Source: DASXKD01 sp963707905 (lineage in GTDB: Bacteria; Actinomycetota; Actinomycetes; Streptosporangiales; Streptosporangiaceae). Taken from it: DNA of 64,000 nucleotides. This document shows positions 44,900 to 52,473 of this stretch, piece by piece. The position numbers and the translations under genes are program-made. Each line of letters opens with the position of its first letter. The first letter of the stretch is position 1. The stretch lies in contig CAVPSA010000033.1 of assembly GCA_963707905.1 (NCBI GenBank), positions 123,333 to 187,332 of the forward strand. The letters are read 5' to 3'. The notes under the pieces are model-generated. The model was not told the origin of the DNA. It did not search any database and saw nothing but the letters and a program-made list of their open reading frames with translations.

Positions 44900-45388
44900 C
44901 TAGGGCTGGGTGCCCGCGCTGGTCAGATCGGCCAGAACGGCGTCGGCGAGCGTGTCGATGGCGGCTGCCACGGCAGCGGTCAGGCCGGGGCCCTGGCCCA
45001 GGTCGGCTGCCTCGACGGCATGCAGGATCAGCGTGCCTGGCATGCGGTCAAGTGCCCGCGCGAGGCCGATCGCGCTGTCGAGCCCGAGCCCATGCGAGCT
45101 CACCGGCCGCACCCCGGCCGCGCCGGCCCGGTGCAGGACCAGCCGGTGCAGGCGCCCGGGCACGGTGGGCTCGGCCCGTACCGCATCTACGATCACGGCA
45201 ACCGGCGCCCCGGCCCATGCCTCGATCAGCCCGGCCGGCTCGCCGTCGCTGACCAGCAACTCGATCCCGCCCGGCACCCGCCCCTGCAGCCTGGCCAGGA
45301 CCGCGGGCCCGGCACCGTCGTCGCGCCGGAACTCGTTGCCGATGCCGATGACGACGGCCTTGCCGCCGGGGGCTGCGGCCCGGGTCAC
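44900..45388 (-). CDS. hydrogenase maturation protease
   Basis: A 162-aa endopeptidase of the HycI/HybD family that cleaves the C-terminal tail of the hydrogenase large subunit after nickel insertion. It reads VVIGIGNEFRRDDGAGPAVLARL, the family start with the Ni-sensing Asp, then VIVDAVR and SSHGLGLDSAIGLAR with the His region. GTG 45388 overlaps the large subunit stop (GTGA), so protease and substrate are co-translated. It is last in the minus-strand operon CBS-BON, large subunit, protease. Confidence 0.92.
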   Translation of the reverse strand: MTRAAAPGGKAVVIGIGNEFRRDDGAGPAVLARLQGRVPGGIELLVSDGEPAGLIEAWAGAPVAVIVDAVRAEPTVPGRLHRLVLHRAGAAGVRPVSSHGLGLDSAIGLARALDRMPGTLILHAVEAADLGQGPGLTAAVAAAIDTLADAVLADLTSAGTQP

Positions 45389-46698
45389 CGGCGGTCGATC
45401 CGCAGGTCGAGGAAGTGCGTGGAGCAGGAGATGCATGGGTCGTAGTTGCGTATCGCCTGCTCGCATGCGCTGGTGAGGCGGGCGTCATCGAAATCGAGCC
45501 GCGCCTGCACGAAGCGGCGCAGGTCATCTTCGATGGCCCGCTGGTTCTGCGAGGTCGGCGGCACGATACGGGCGCTGCGGACGATCCCGTCGCCGTCAAG
45601 CTCGTAGCGGTGGTACAGCACGCCGCGGGGGGCCTCGCTCACCCCGTACCCGGCGCCTTCGCGCGGTGTGACCGGCACGGACGGGGCCGCGGGCGGGTGA
45701 TATTCCTCGATCAGCCGCAGCGCCTCCTCGATGGCGCAGACGATTTCGACGGCGCGCACGACGATGCTGCGGAACGGGTTACGGCAGCTGCGGCCGAGCC
45801 CGGCCTCGGCCGCGGCCCGGGCTGCCTGTGGCGGCAGCGACCCAAAGTTGAGCGAATACCTGGCCAGCGGCCCGGTCAGGTAGCGGTCCCCGCCCGCCCG
45901 CCCGGTCCCGGCCAGCCGGGCGTGCAGCGCCGTCGAGTGGGGCACTTGCTCTTCGATGATGTGCTGCTCGAACTCCGCAGCGGAAAATGCCAGGCCGCCG
46001 CTGGTGACCAGCGTCCCTCGCTCGATCGGGTACCTGCCGGGCTCGGTCAGCGCGAGTAGCTCATGAGGGCAGCTGAAGTCCGGGAACTCGAAACCCGCCA
46101 CCCACCGGACCGTCTCCAGCGCAAGGGGAAGCGCGTCGCGCAGTTGCCGGGCCAGTGGCACCAGCTCGGCCGCCAGCGGTGCCCGGTAGAAACCGCCGAC
46201 CCGCACGTTCACCGGATGGATCGCCCGGCCGCCGAGGAGTTCCATGATCGCGTTCCCGGCGCGGCGCAGGGCAAGGCCGCGTTCGACCACGTCCCTGTGG
46301 TCGGCCGCCATCTCGACGACGCCCGGGTACCCGAGGAAATCCGGAGCGTGCAGCATGTAGATGTGCAGCGCATGGCTGCCTATCCACTCCCCGCAGTACA
46401 GCAGCCGGCGCAGGGCTGCGATCTCGTCGTCCAGCGGTGCCCCGCATGCGTCCTCGATGGCCTGGCAGGCGCTTGTCTGGTAGGCGACGGGGCAGATGCC
46501 GCACACCCGCGCGGTGATGTCCGGCGGTTCGGTGTAGGACCGGCCGCGCAGGAAGGCCTCGAAGAAGCGGGGCGGTTCGTAGATGTCGAGCCGCACCTCG
46601 TCCACCTGGCTGCCGCGGACCCGGACGTGCATGGCGCCTTCGCCCTCGACCCGGGCCAGTCCGCTGGCGGCCAGCGTGCGGTCACGCTGGTGCGTCAT
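45385..46698 (-). CDS. [NiFe] hydrogenase large (alpha) subunit
   Basis: A 437-aa catalytic subunit. The N-terminal nickel ligands are in RVCGICPVAYQTSACQ and the C-terminal ones in DPCISCSTHFLDLRIDRR. Cleavage after the His by the neighbouring protease would remove nine residues. The usual His of RxCGxCxxxH is Tyr here, which should be compared with other group 3b proteins. With no signal peptide and with beta/gamma partners, it fits a group 3b-like NAD(P)-linked bidirectional hydrogenase. It overlaps the CBS-BON gene stop by four bases (ATGA). The strand switch relative to the other subunits is unusual. Confidence 0.94.
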   Translation of the reverse strand: MTHQRDRTLAASGLARVEGEGAMHVRVRGSQVDEVRLDIYEPPRFFEAFLRGRSYTEPPDITARVCGICPVAYQTSACQAIEDACGAPLDDEIAALRRLLYCGEWIGSHALHIYMLHAPDFLGYPGVVEMAADHRDVVERGLALRRAGNAIMELLGGRAIHPVNVRVGGFYRAPLAAELVPLARQLRDALPLALETVRWVAGFEFPDFSCPHELLALTEPGRYPIERGTLVTSGGLAFSAAEFEQHIIEEQVPHSTALHARLAGTGRAGGDRYLTGPLARYSLNFGSLPPQAARAAAEAGLGRSCRNPFRSIVVRAVEIVCAIEEALRLIEEYHPPAAPSVPVTPREGAGYGVSEAPRGVLYHRYELDGDGIVRSARIVPPTSQNQRAIEDDLRRFVQARLDFDDARLTSACEQAIRNYDPCISCSTHFLDLRIDRR

Positions 46699-47342
46699 CG
46701 TGGCGTGCCCGCATAGCTCAGCTGGTCCCTGACCGCGATCACCCCGTCTATATGCCGGACGGCATCCACCAGGTCGCGGCCGACCTGGCGGGTCTCCGGG
46801 CGGCCGGTCAGCGTCACGATCCCATCGTGCACCGTCACGCCGAGCCCGCGCGAGTCCAGCATGAGGCTCTCCGCGATCATCTCTTCGGCGGCCTCCCGCC
46901 TGATGTCGGCATCCGGGCGGGTGAAGACGCTCAGCACGTCGGCCCGGCTGACGATGCCGACCAGGCGACCGGCGGCGTTTATCACGGGCAGCCGCTTGAC
47001 CTGGTGGTCACGCATGAGGCGGGCGGCTTCGGCAAGGGGGGTGTCGGGGCCTGCCGTCACCGGCGGGCTGGTCATCAGCTCGGCAGCGGTCACCCCGGAC
47101 GCCTTTTCGTGATCACCGAAGCGCAATACGCCTGCCAGCGGTCCCTGGCCGGTGGCCAGCTCGGCCTCCTTGTCCAGCATGTCGGCTTGTGACACAACGC
47201 CGACGACCCGTCCTTGGTCATCGACAACAGGAAACGCGCTGATCCTGGATTTCCGCATCCGGAGGATCATCTCCTTGAACGACGCGGTCTTCCTAACCGC
47301 CACGACCCGCGTCGCCATCACGTCCCGCACGCTGCGCTTCAT
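46695..47342 (-). CDS. CBS-pair and BON domain protein, first gene of hydrogenase large-subunit operon
   Basis: A 215-aa protein with two CBS domains (VRDVMATRVVAVRKTASFKEMILRMRKSRISAFPVVDD and AELMTSPPVTAGPDTPLAEAARLMRDHQVKRLPVI) and a C-terminal BON-like domain (GLGVTVHDGIVTLTGRPE). It is shorter than the 43869 paralogue, lacking the N-terminal helix region. Its stop overlaps the hydrogenase large subunit start. It therefore may sense adenylate charge for the hydrogenase or simply be co-induced. A perfect-arm DosR-like box lies 100 bases upstream. Confidence 0.9.
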   Translation of the reverse strand: MKRSVRDVMATRVVAVRKTASFKEMILRMRKSRISAFPVVDDQGRVVGVVSQADMLDKEAELATGQGPLAGVLRFGDHEKASGVTAAELMTSPPVTAGPDTPLAEAARLMRDHQVKRLPVINAAGRLVGIVSRADVLSVFTRPDADIRREAAEEMIAESLMLDSRGLGVTVHDGIVTLTGRPETRQVGRDLVDAVRHIDGVIAVRDQLSYAGTPR

Positions 47343-47441
47343 CGCGGATCACCTCCTCACCAGCCACATCATCTGGCGGATGCGGATAGGCCCACCATAG
47401 GTGAACGGCCCAGGTGTACCCGCCTTATGACCCCCGCGCCA

Positions 47442-47455
47442 GGGACCAACGTCCC
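47442..47455. promoter_or_regulatory. DosR-like box upstream of hydrogenase large-subunit operon
   Basis: GGGACCAACGTCCC has both perfect arms, 100 bases upstream of the CBS-BON start and 73 bases upstream of the small peptide gene at 47528. A weaker site, CGCCTTATGACCCC, lies 21 bp away at 47421. Confidence 0.7.
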
Positions 47456-47527
47456 TTTGCCGCGCGACAGCACGGGAGCACAGTGGGGCGAATAGGGCGA
47501 TGGAATCACGTATTTGCGAGGTCCGAG

Positions 47528-47629
47528 ATGAAGCACATCATATGGGCGGCGCCGGTCGCTGTCGTTTTCCTGGCATTGCTCGCAGGCCAGGATGACATTC
47601 GCCGGCTTCGCCGTATGCGTCGCATGTAG
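47528..47629 (+). CDS. 33-aa single-TM peptide (DUF6893-like)
   Basis: A tiny protein with a membrane segment (HIIWAAPVAVVFLALLAGQ) followed by DDIRRLRRMRRM. Small actinobacterial proteins of the DUF6893 type have the same plan: short hydrophobic helix, then a D-I-x-R-Y/L-basic tail. GAGG six bases upstream supports ATG 47528. It lies behind a perfect-arm DosR-like box. The function is unknown. Its shortness makes the call tentative. Confidence 0.6.
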   Translation: MKHIIWAAPVAVVFLALLAGQDDIRRLRRMRRM

Positions 47630-47870
47630 CCGTATTTAAATGCGGGAGAATTGCACCGGCCTGCCCCTCCTGCCGTTCGGCAGCGTGCCGAACCGGCTGT
47701 TGCACCTGGCGGCCCGCCCGGACGAGGGAGTGTCCCGGCAGGCGCGGCTATGCCTGGAGCTGGGCAGCAAGTAGGGTTTGTGAGTAAATGTCCGTACCAA
47801 ATCGTGTCCGCCAGCAAGATCGCGGTGCGGGGGCCAGATGTGACGTGGACATTGCTTCGGGTGGCAGCGT

Positions 47871-49019
47871 ATGCAGCTTGGAGTCCTGCCCTCTCCGGGT
47901 GAGGCGGCTCTAGGGCCCTTCGGACGGCCCGGGCTGCGGACCCGGGCGCTTCCGTTTGCTGTGGTGGCGGTCGTGGCCGAGGCGAGCCTGCTGCTCCCGC
48001 CGGGCCCGCAGTCGTGGCCGGCCGTCCTCGTCAGCGTTGCGTTGCTGCTTGCTGTGGCGGCGGCGTTCGCACTGCCCTGGGCGCGGCTGCCGGCCTGGAT
48101 GCCGGTGCTCGTCCCGCTGGCCTACACCGGGTCGGTGCTGGCGCTGATCCTGGCCGCGGGCACCACCTCCGGTGTGGGCATCGTCATCCTGATCCCGCTG
48201 ATCTGGGCGGCGCTGTTTCACCGGCCGTGGGAGTCGGTCTGCATCGTGGTCGCGATCGTGGCCGTTGAGGTCACCATCTCGCTGACCCCCGTGCTGGTTC
48301 CGGGTGCGGTGATAGCCCGCCGGGTCCTGCTGTGGGCCTGCCTCGGAGCACTCATCTCGGTGGCGGCACACGGCCTTCGCGATCGGATCCGGCGCGCACA
48401 GGACGAAAGTGAGCGCCTCCAGGGGCGGCTGCGGGACCTTACCGTCATCGAGGACAGGGACCGGATCGCGGCGGATCTTCAGGACAAGGTCATCCAGCGG
48501 ATCTTCACGGCGGGGATGGCCCTGCAAAGCGCCGAATCCCTGGCCACCCAGCAGGAGGTGCGGCAGCGGCTCGGCACGGCCATCGCGGAACTGGATCATG
48601 CCGTCCATACCTTGCGGGACGCGGTATTCGGCCTGGAGCACCGGCGGCGCGGGCATGGCATACGCCAGGAGGTACTGGCCCTCTGCGCCGGGATGGACCC
48701 GGTACCCGAAGTCAGCTTCCACGGGCCGGTAGATGGTGCCCTGCACCCCGCCACCCGGGCCCGGCTGCTGGAGCTGCTGCGCGAAAGCCTGCCTGTCATC
48801 GGTCAGCAGGCCCGGCTGACCAGCGTCGCCATCGCGGTTGACGGCGGCTCCTGCCGCGCGGTGATCGAGGCTGGCCCGATCGCGGACGGGAACCGGGCAC
48901 ACGGGGCTGGCCGGGAACTCGCCGCCCTGCGTGACCGGGCTGCCGAAGCCGGCCTCAGCGTCGATGTCCAGCCCATTCCCGGCGGCACCCGGCTCGCCTG
49001 GCAGATGCCCTTGGCCTAG
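47871..49019 (+). CDS. degenerate DevS/DosS-like sensor kinase lacking the phospho-His
   Basis: A 382-aa membrane protein. Five or six hydrophobic segments occupy residues about 25-170, followed by a linker helix and a HisKA_3-type dimerisation helix, RDRIAADLQDKVIQRIFTAGMALQ. In DevS/DosS-type kinases this motif is RDRIARDLHDTVIQRLF; here the phospho-accepting His is Gln. The ATPase region is weak: no clear N-box is seen, only GGTRLAW near the end. It may be a decoy, a ligand-sensing scaffold or a decayed kinase. There is no response regulator beside it. ATG 47871 lacks a strong ribosome site, so the start is uncertain. Confidence 0.75.
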   Translation: MQLGVLPSPGEAALGPFGRPGLRTRALPFAVVAVVAEASLLLPPGPQSWPAVLVSVALLLAVAAAFALPWARLPAWMPVLVPLAYTGSVLALILAAGTTSGVGIVILIPLIWAALFHRPWESVCIVVAIVAVEVTISLTPVLVPGAVIARRVLLWACLGALISVAAHGLRDRIRRAQDESERLQGRLRDLTVIEDRDRIAADLQDKVIQRIFTAGMALQSAESLATQQEVRQRLGTAIAELDHAVHTLRDAVFGLEHRRRGHGIRQEVLALCAGMDPVPEVSFHGPVDGALHPATRARLLELLRESLPVIGQQARLTSVAIAVDGGSCRAVIEAGPIADGNRAHGAGRELAALRDRAAEAGLSVDVQPIPGGTRLAWQMPLA

Positions 49020-49052
49020 GCGCAGGCGGGCGGATGACGGCAGGCAGCAAGC

Positions 49053-49340
49053 TCAGGACGCGACCGGCTGGCCGCCCTCCGCCATGACGGTGGCGCCAGC
49101 CGTTTTGAGTGCGTCCCGCGACGCCCGGTAGTGGTGGCCGCACAGCAGCAGATCCGTCTCGTGGTCCCGGCCCGGGGCCGGGGGCAGTACCGCGACCACG
49201 GCTGGCCTGGCCGGGCAGCAGCAGGCACGCTCGGCCGTCCAGAGTGCATAGCCGCTGTCGGCAGGTCCCGCTAGCGCGGGCAGCGTGGCAGGCTGCGGCT
49301 CTTCGTGCGGAGTGACGTTTGGCATGGGATCAGCGCTCAT
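49053..49340 (-). CDS. small CCC / LLLCGHHYR protein (DUF7455-like), copy 2
   Basis: A 95-aa paralogue of 38386-38715. The shared core is ERACCCPARPAVVAVLPPA, GRDHETDLLLCGHHYRASRDALKTAGATV. Conserved cysteines and the CGHH motif suggest a small zinc-binding fold; the function is unknown. The N-terminus differs between copies and is probably disordered. ATG 49340 is given; ATG 49325 is in frame. Its upstream region carries two adjacent DosR-like sites, as for copy 1. Confidence 0.7.
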   Translation of the reverse strand: MSADPMPNVTPHEEPQPATLPALAGPADSGYALWTAERACCCPARPAVVAVLPPAPGRDHETDLLLCGHHYRASRDALKTAGATVMAEGGQPVAS

Positions 49341-49397
49341 GCAGCCAGCCTGCGCCCCGCCCGCACCGGCAGGTAGGGCCATATGCAGTAGCCAGAT

Positions 49398-49425
49398 CGG
49401 CCAAATGGCCCGGGACTTTCGCACC
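49398..49425. promoter_or_regulatory. adjacent DosR-like sites between CCC/CxHH copy 2 and USP
   Basis: CGGCCAAATGGCCC (49398-49411) and GGGACTTTCGCACC (49412-49425) abut each other in the divergent gap. They are 58 and 72 bases upstream of 49340 and about 140 bases upstream of the USP at 49561. Confidence 0.5.
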
Positions 49426-49560
49426 GCACCGGGTACGCGGCGAGCCAGCTGGTCCTGATTGATACCGCTTTGACCCCTGGTGCCGGGGAGCACACCCGGG
49501 TGAGACTTGACGGGGGCGGTGCGCCACCAACTCGGGGTGGCCTTGGCCGGAGGAGTGGCT

Positions 49561-49992
49561 ATGCCTGGGATCACGGTGGGAGTGGATGGCTCCGAGCAGT
49601 CGCGCCGGGCGCTGGAATGGGCGGTCAGGGAGGCCGGCCTGCGCGGCGCGGCACTGACCGTGCTGGCGGTGCATCAGGTCGCCTCGAATCACTGGACCGG
49701 CAACCCGGAGCTGTATCCGGCGGACCGGCCGGCCACGGAAGCGATACGCCGGGCGGCGGAGGACGCGGTGCGGAAGGCGGTGAGCCAGGCGGGGGAGCCA
49801 GGCCCGGCGTCGGTCACGGTAAGGGCCGTCAGCGGCCTGCCCGCACATGAGCTGGTGAGCGCCTCATCGGACGCGGACCTGGTGGTTGTGGGCTCACGCG
49901 GCGGCGGCGGGTTCGCGAGGCTGCCGCTTGGCTCGGTGAGCAACCAGGTGGTCAGCCACGCGGCCTGCCCGGTGGTGGTGATCCCGGCCTAG
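49561..49992 (+). CDS. universal stress protein
   Basis: A 143-aa UspA protein, ITVGVDGSEQSRRALEWAVREAGLRG at the start and VVVGSRGGGGFARLPLGSVSNQVVSHAACPVVVIP at the end. It is closely similar to the USPs at 36842 and 51865 and shows ATP-binding signature spacing. GGAGGAG seven bases upstream supports ATG 49561. It is convergent with the flavodoxin gene. Confidence 0.93.
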   Translation: MPGITVGVDGSEQSRRALEWAVREAGLRGAALTVLAVHQVASNHWTGNPELYPADRPATEAIRRAAEDAVRKAVSQAGEPGPASVTVRAVSGLPAHELVSASSDADLVVVGSRGGGGFARLPLGSVSNQVVSHAACPVVVIPA

Positions 49993-50008
49993 CGCCGCAG
50001 GGGGGGCG

Positions 50009-50548
50009 TCACGGGGAAACAACGGCCGCGGGCAGCTTGGCCGCCAGTTCCCTGCCCCACTGCTCGGCGCGATCTTCCTCGCCGGCCAGCAGGTGGTTGT
50101 CCTTGGTGACGAGGAAGCTCTGCGCGGGGGCGATCTCGGTCAGCCCGTGCCGGTCCAGCAGCTTCGCGATGGCCTTCGACGCGCGCCCGGTGAACACCGC
50201 CGGGCCGTCGATCCTGGTGTCGAACGCGGCGCCGCAGCCGCGGGTCTGGCCCACCGTGCCGAACCAGTCACGCAGGCCCGGGCCTTGCGCGTGCGGCTCC
50301 AGGGTGAGCCCGCTGCCGTCCTTGTCAGCTGCCTTCACCCCCGCCTCGCGGGACCGTGCCCCGCTCATGCCGTGGACGTGCGTCGGCCCGCCGGCGACCA
50401 CCAGGCTCGCTCCGTCGAGAAGTTCCGGCGCGGCCTCGGCAACCGGGACCACGGTGACCTCGTTCCCCGGTGCCAGGCCTCTGCCGATGGCGTCGGCGAT
50501 CGCGTGGGTGTTTCCGTACAGCGACTCGTAGATGACCACGGCGCGCAT
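50009..50548 (-). CDS. flavodoxin-domain protein
   Basis: A 179-aa flavodoxin-like protein: MRAVVIYESLYGNTHAIADAIGRGL is the FMN phosphate loop, followed by LVVAGGPTHVHGM and a C-terminal part with FDTRIDGPAVFTGRASKAIAKLLDRHG. Similar proteins in actinobacteria are predicted FMN electron carriers or oxidoreductases. With PFOR in the window, a carrier role is possible but not shown. GGAGG nine bases upstream supports ATG 50548. It is divergent from the nitroreductase, with paired DosR-like sites between. Confidence 0.88.
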   Translation of the reverse strand: MRAVVIYESLYGNTHAIADAIGRGLAPGNEVTVVPVAEAAPELLDGASLVVAGGPTHVHGMSGARSREAGVKAADKDGSGLTLEPHAQGPGLRDWFGTVGQTRGCGAAFDTRIDGPAVFTGRASKAIAKLLDRHGLTEIAPAQSFLVTKDNHLLAGEEDRAEQWGRELAAKLPAAVVSP

Positions 50549-50614
50549 CTCGGCACCTCCTGAGCAGGTATGTCCAACCATTCTCAGCGTGCCGCCGCAA
50601 TCCCCCGCCGGGCC

Positions 50615-50649
50615 GGGGCGAAGGTCCCGGCCCGCGCTGCTTTGGTCCC
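50615..50649. promoter_or_regulatory. tandem DosR-like sites between flavodoxin and nitroreductase genes
   Basis: GGGGCGAAGGTCCC (50615-50628) and the half-site GCTGCTTTGGTCCC (50636-50649) lie 21 bp apart in the divergent gap, 67 bases from the flavodoxin start and about 90-112 bases from the nitroreductase start. Confidence 0.55.
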
Positions 50650-50739
50650 TGGTGCCCGCCGGCCGCAGGTGATGAGACTGGACCACAGGCAAGAGCGTTG
50701 CCACGATGGCGGCGCCCGCGCCGTAGGAGGCGAAGGGAC

Positions 50740-51744
50740 ATGTACCGGCCCCTGGCGGACTCGGGCATCGTGCGCCGGATCGTCGAAGCGGCGGGTGCCG
50801 CGCCGTCGATCCACAACACCCAGCCGTGGCGGTTCCGGGTCGTCGGTGACGACCTGCTGGAGGTGCACGGTGACCCGGAACGGATGCTCTGGGTAGCCGA
50901 TGCGCACGGCCGGGCGCTTCACCTGAGCTGCGGCGCGGCCCTGTTCAACCTGAGCCTTGCGGCCCGCACCACCGGCGCCAAGCCGCTCGCCTGGCTACTT
51001 CCCGACCCGCAGGCCGAACCCACGCTGATGGCGTCCGTGCAGCTCACCCGCGGGCGCCCGGCCACGCTCGGAGAGCGTGAGCTGTTCGGAAGCATCTGGC
51101 AGCGGCATACCAGCAGGGCCCCGTTCGCGGGCCAGCGGGTCCCCGATGAGGTGTGGGTGGCCCTGGAGCGGGCGGCCAGCGCCGAGTTCGCTTTGCTCCG
51201 GCCGCTGGACGCTGCCGACGCAGCGCGGGTTCTGCAGATCGCTGCCGATGCCGAGCGTGAGCTGGCCGAGGACTTTGATCACCGGGTCGAGCTTGCCCAC
51301 TGGATCGGTACCGAAGGTGACGACGGCGTGCCCGCCGCGGCGCTCGGTTCCCGGCCCGATCGTGACCCGCCCCCCGTCCGCGACCTTGGGCGCGCTGCGC
51401 CGGCCACGCCACTGCCCGCCGGGAGCTACGAGTCGCGGCCGCAGCTTGCCGTGCTGGCCACGGCCCGCGACGATCCGGCCGACTGGCTCCGGGCTGGCCA
51501 GGCGCTGCAGCGGGTGCTGCTCACCGCCACGGTCAGCGGCCTTGCCGCCTCGTTCCTGTACCAGCCGATCGAGCTGCACGATATGCGCCAGTCAACGGGC
51601 TGGTGGCCGTGGCCGGAGTGCCCGCAGATCATCCTCAGGCTCGGTTACGGGCCGCTGGGCGGCGGCTCGCCGAGGCGCCGGGTGGACGACATCCTCGACC
51701 GCGCCGCCGACGCGCCGGATATCACGGCCCGGCCACTGTCCTGA
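50740..51744 (+). CDS. Acg/Rv2032-type nitroreductase-family protein
   Basis: A 334-aa protein of the Acg family, which in M. tuberculosis (Rv2032, Rv3131) is DosR-controlled. It reads IVEAAGAAPSIHNTQPWRFRV, typical nitroreductase FMN-binding N-terminus, then ALHLSCGAALFNLSLAARTTG, IWQRHTSRAPFAG and the C-terminal SGLAASFLYQPIE and PQIILRLGYG. In mycobacteria Acg sequesters FMN with a closed site rather than reducing substrates, so enzymatic activity is uncertain. TAGGAGG upstream supports ATG 50740. Confidence 0.9.
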   Translation: MYRPLADSGIVRRIVEAAGAAPSIHNTQPWRFRVVGDDLLEVHGDPERMLWVADAHGRALHLSCGAALFNLSLAARTTGAKPLAWLLPDPQAEPTLMASVQLTRGRPATLGERELFGSIWQRHTSRAPFAGQRVPDEVWVALERAASAEFALLRPLDAADAARVLQIAADAERELAEDFDHRVELAHWIGTEGDDGVPAAALGSRPDRDPPPVRDLGRAAPATPLPAGSYESRPQLAVLATARDDPADWLRAGQALQRVLLTATVSGLAASFLYQPIELHDMRQSTGWWPWPECPQIILRLGYGPLGGGSPRRRVDDILDRAADAPDITARPLS

Positions 51745-51767
51745 TCGGGCTCAACGGTCCGCTGGCG

Positions 51768-51781
51768 TGCCCGAAGGTCCC
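51768..51781. promoter_or_regulatory. DosR-like half-palindrome upstream of USP
   Basis: TGCCCGAAGGTCCC, with a further TAGTCCC right after, lies 84 bases upstream of the USP at 51865. The right arm is good and the left arm poor. Confidence 0.45.
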
Positions 51782-51864
51782 TAGTCCCGGTTTTCCGGCA
51801 GCACGAGAGTGGAAGCAGAGTTCGGGCTGCCCGGAGTGGCAGTCCCAGCAGAAGGAGGCAGGAG

Positions 51865-52303
51865 ATGCCTGGTATCACCGTCGGCATCGACGGATCTGCC
51901 CACTCCACCTACGCGCTGGAATGGGCCATCAAGGAGGCGGCGGTCCGGCACACTCCGGTCACCGTCCTTACCGTCCACCTGGTCCCGGCCAGTGGCTGGA
52001 CCGGCAACCCCATCACCCTCCCGGGGGACGCGGACGGACGTCGAGAAGGCGCGGCAGGCGGCGGAGGAACTGGTGCTCAAGGTGATCAGCCAGCTCGGTG
52101 ACGCCCAGCCGCCGTCGGTGACGGTGCGCGCCATCTCGGGCTTCCCGGCACAGGAGCTGATCGAGGAGTCCCGCACCGCCGATCTGGTGGTCGTCGGGTC
52201 CCGTGGCGCGGGCGGCTTCGCCCGGCTGATGATCGGCTCGGTCAGCAGCCAGGTCGTGCACCACGCGCACTGCCCTGTCGTGGTGGTGCCCAGCGAGAGT
52301 TGA
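51865..52303 (+). pseudogene. universal stress protein, frameshifted
   Basis: A UspA protein that is intact at both ends but changes frame near 52032. The first part reads ITVGIDGSAHSTYALEWAIKEAAVRH and SGWTGNPITLPGDA. The second part, one frame over, reads TDVEKARQAAEELVLKVI and VVVGSRGAGGFARLMIGSVSSQVVHHAHCPVVVVP. Alignment with the paralogue at 49561 shows that one extra G in GCGGACGG explains the break and would restore about 145 aa. It may be a sequencing error or a recent mutation. GGAGGCAGGAG upstream supports ATG 51865. Confidence 0.85.
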
Positions 52304-52309
52304 GGTCGC

Positions 52310-52335
52310 GGCGCCCCCAGCCGCAGCTGGGGCGC
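52310..52335. terminator. hairpin terminator after USP
   Basis: GGCGCCCC and GGGGCGCC flank CAGCCGCAGCTG, itself an inverted repeat, giving an 11-bp stem shortly after the USP stop. Confidence 0.75.
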
Positions 52336-52340
52336 CTCCC

Positions 52341-52383
52341 GACCGCGGTCCGGCCGTTTGCGTAGATCGGCCGGGCCGCGGTC
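52341..52383. terminator. second long hairpin
   Basis: GACCGCGGTCCGGCCG and CGGCCGGGCCGCGGTC form a nearly perfect 16-bp stem around an 11-base loop, right after the first hairpin. It may be a tandem terminator or a structured leader of the MreB-like gene. Confidence 0.6.
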
Positions 52384-52473
52384 ATTGATCTGGGAGGCGA
52401 CGGGTATGGAGGTAACCGTAGGTGACCGGGGCTCCCGGTGGCCGGTCAGCAACTACGTTCAGAACAGGCAGGC

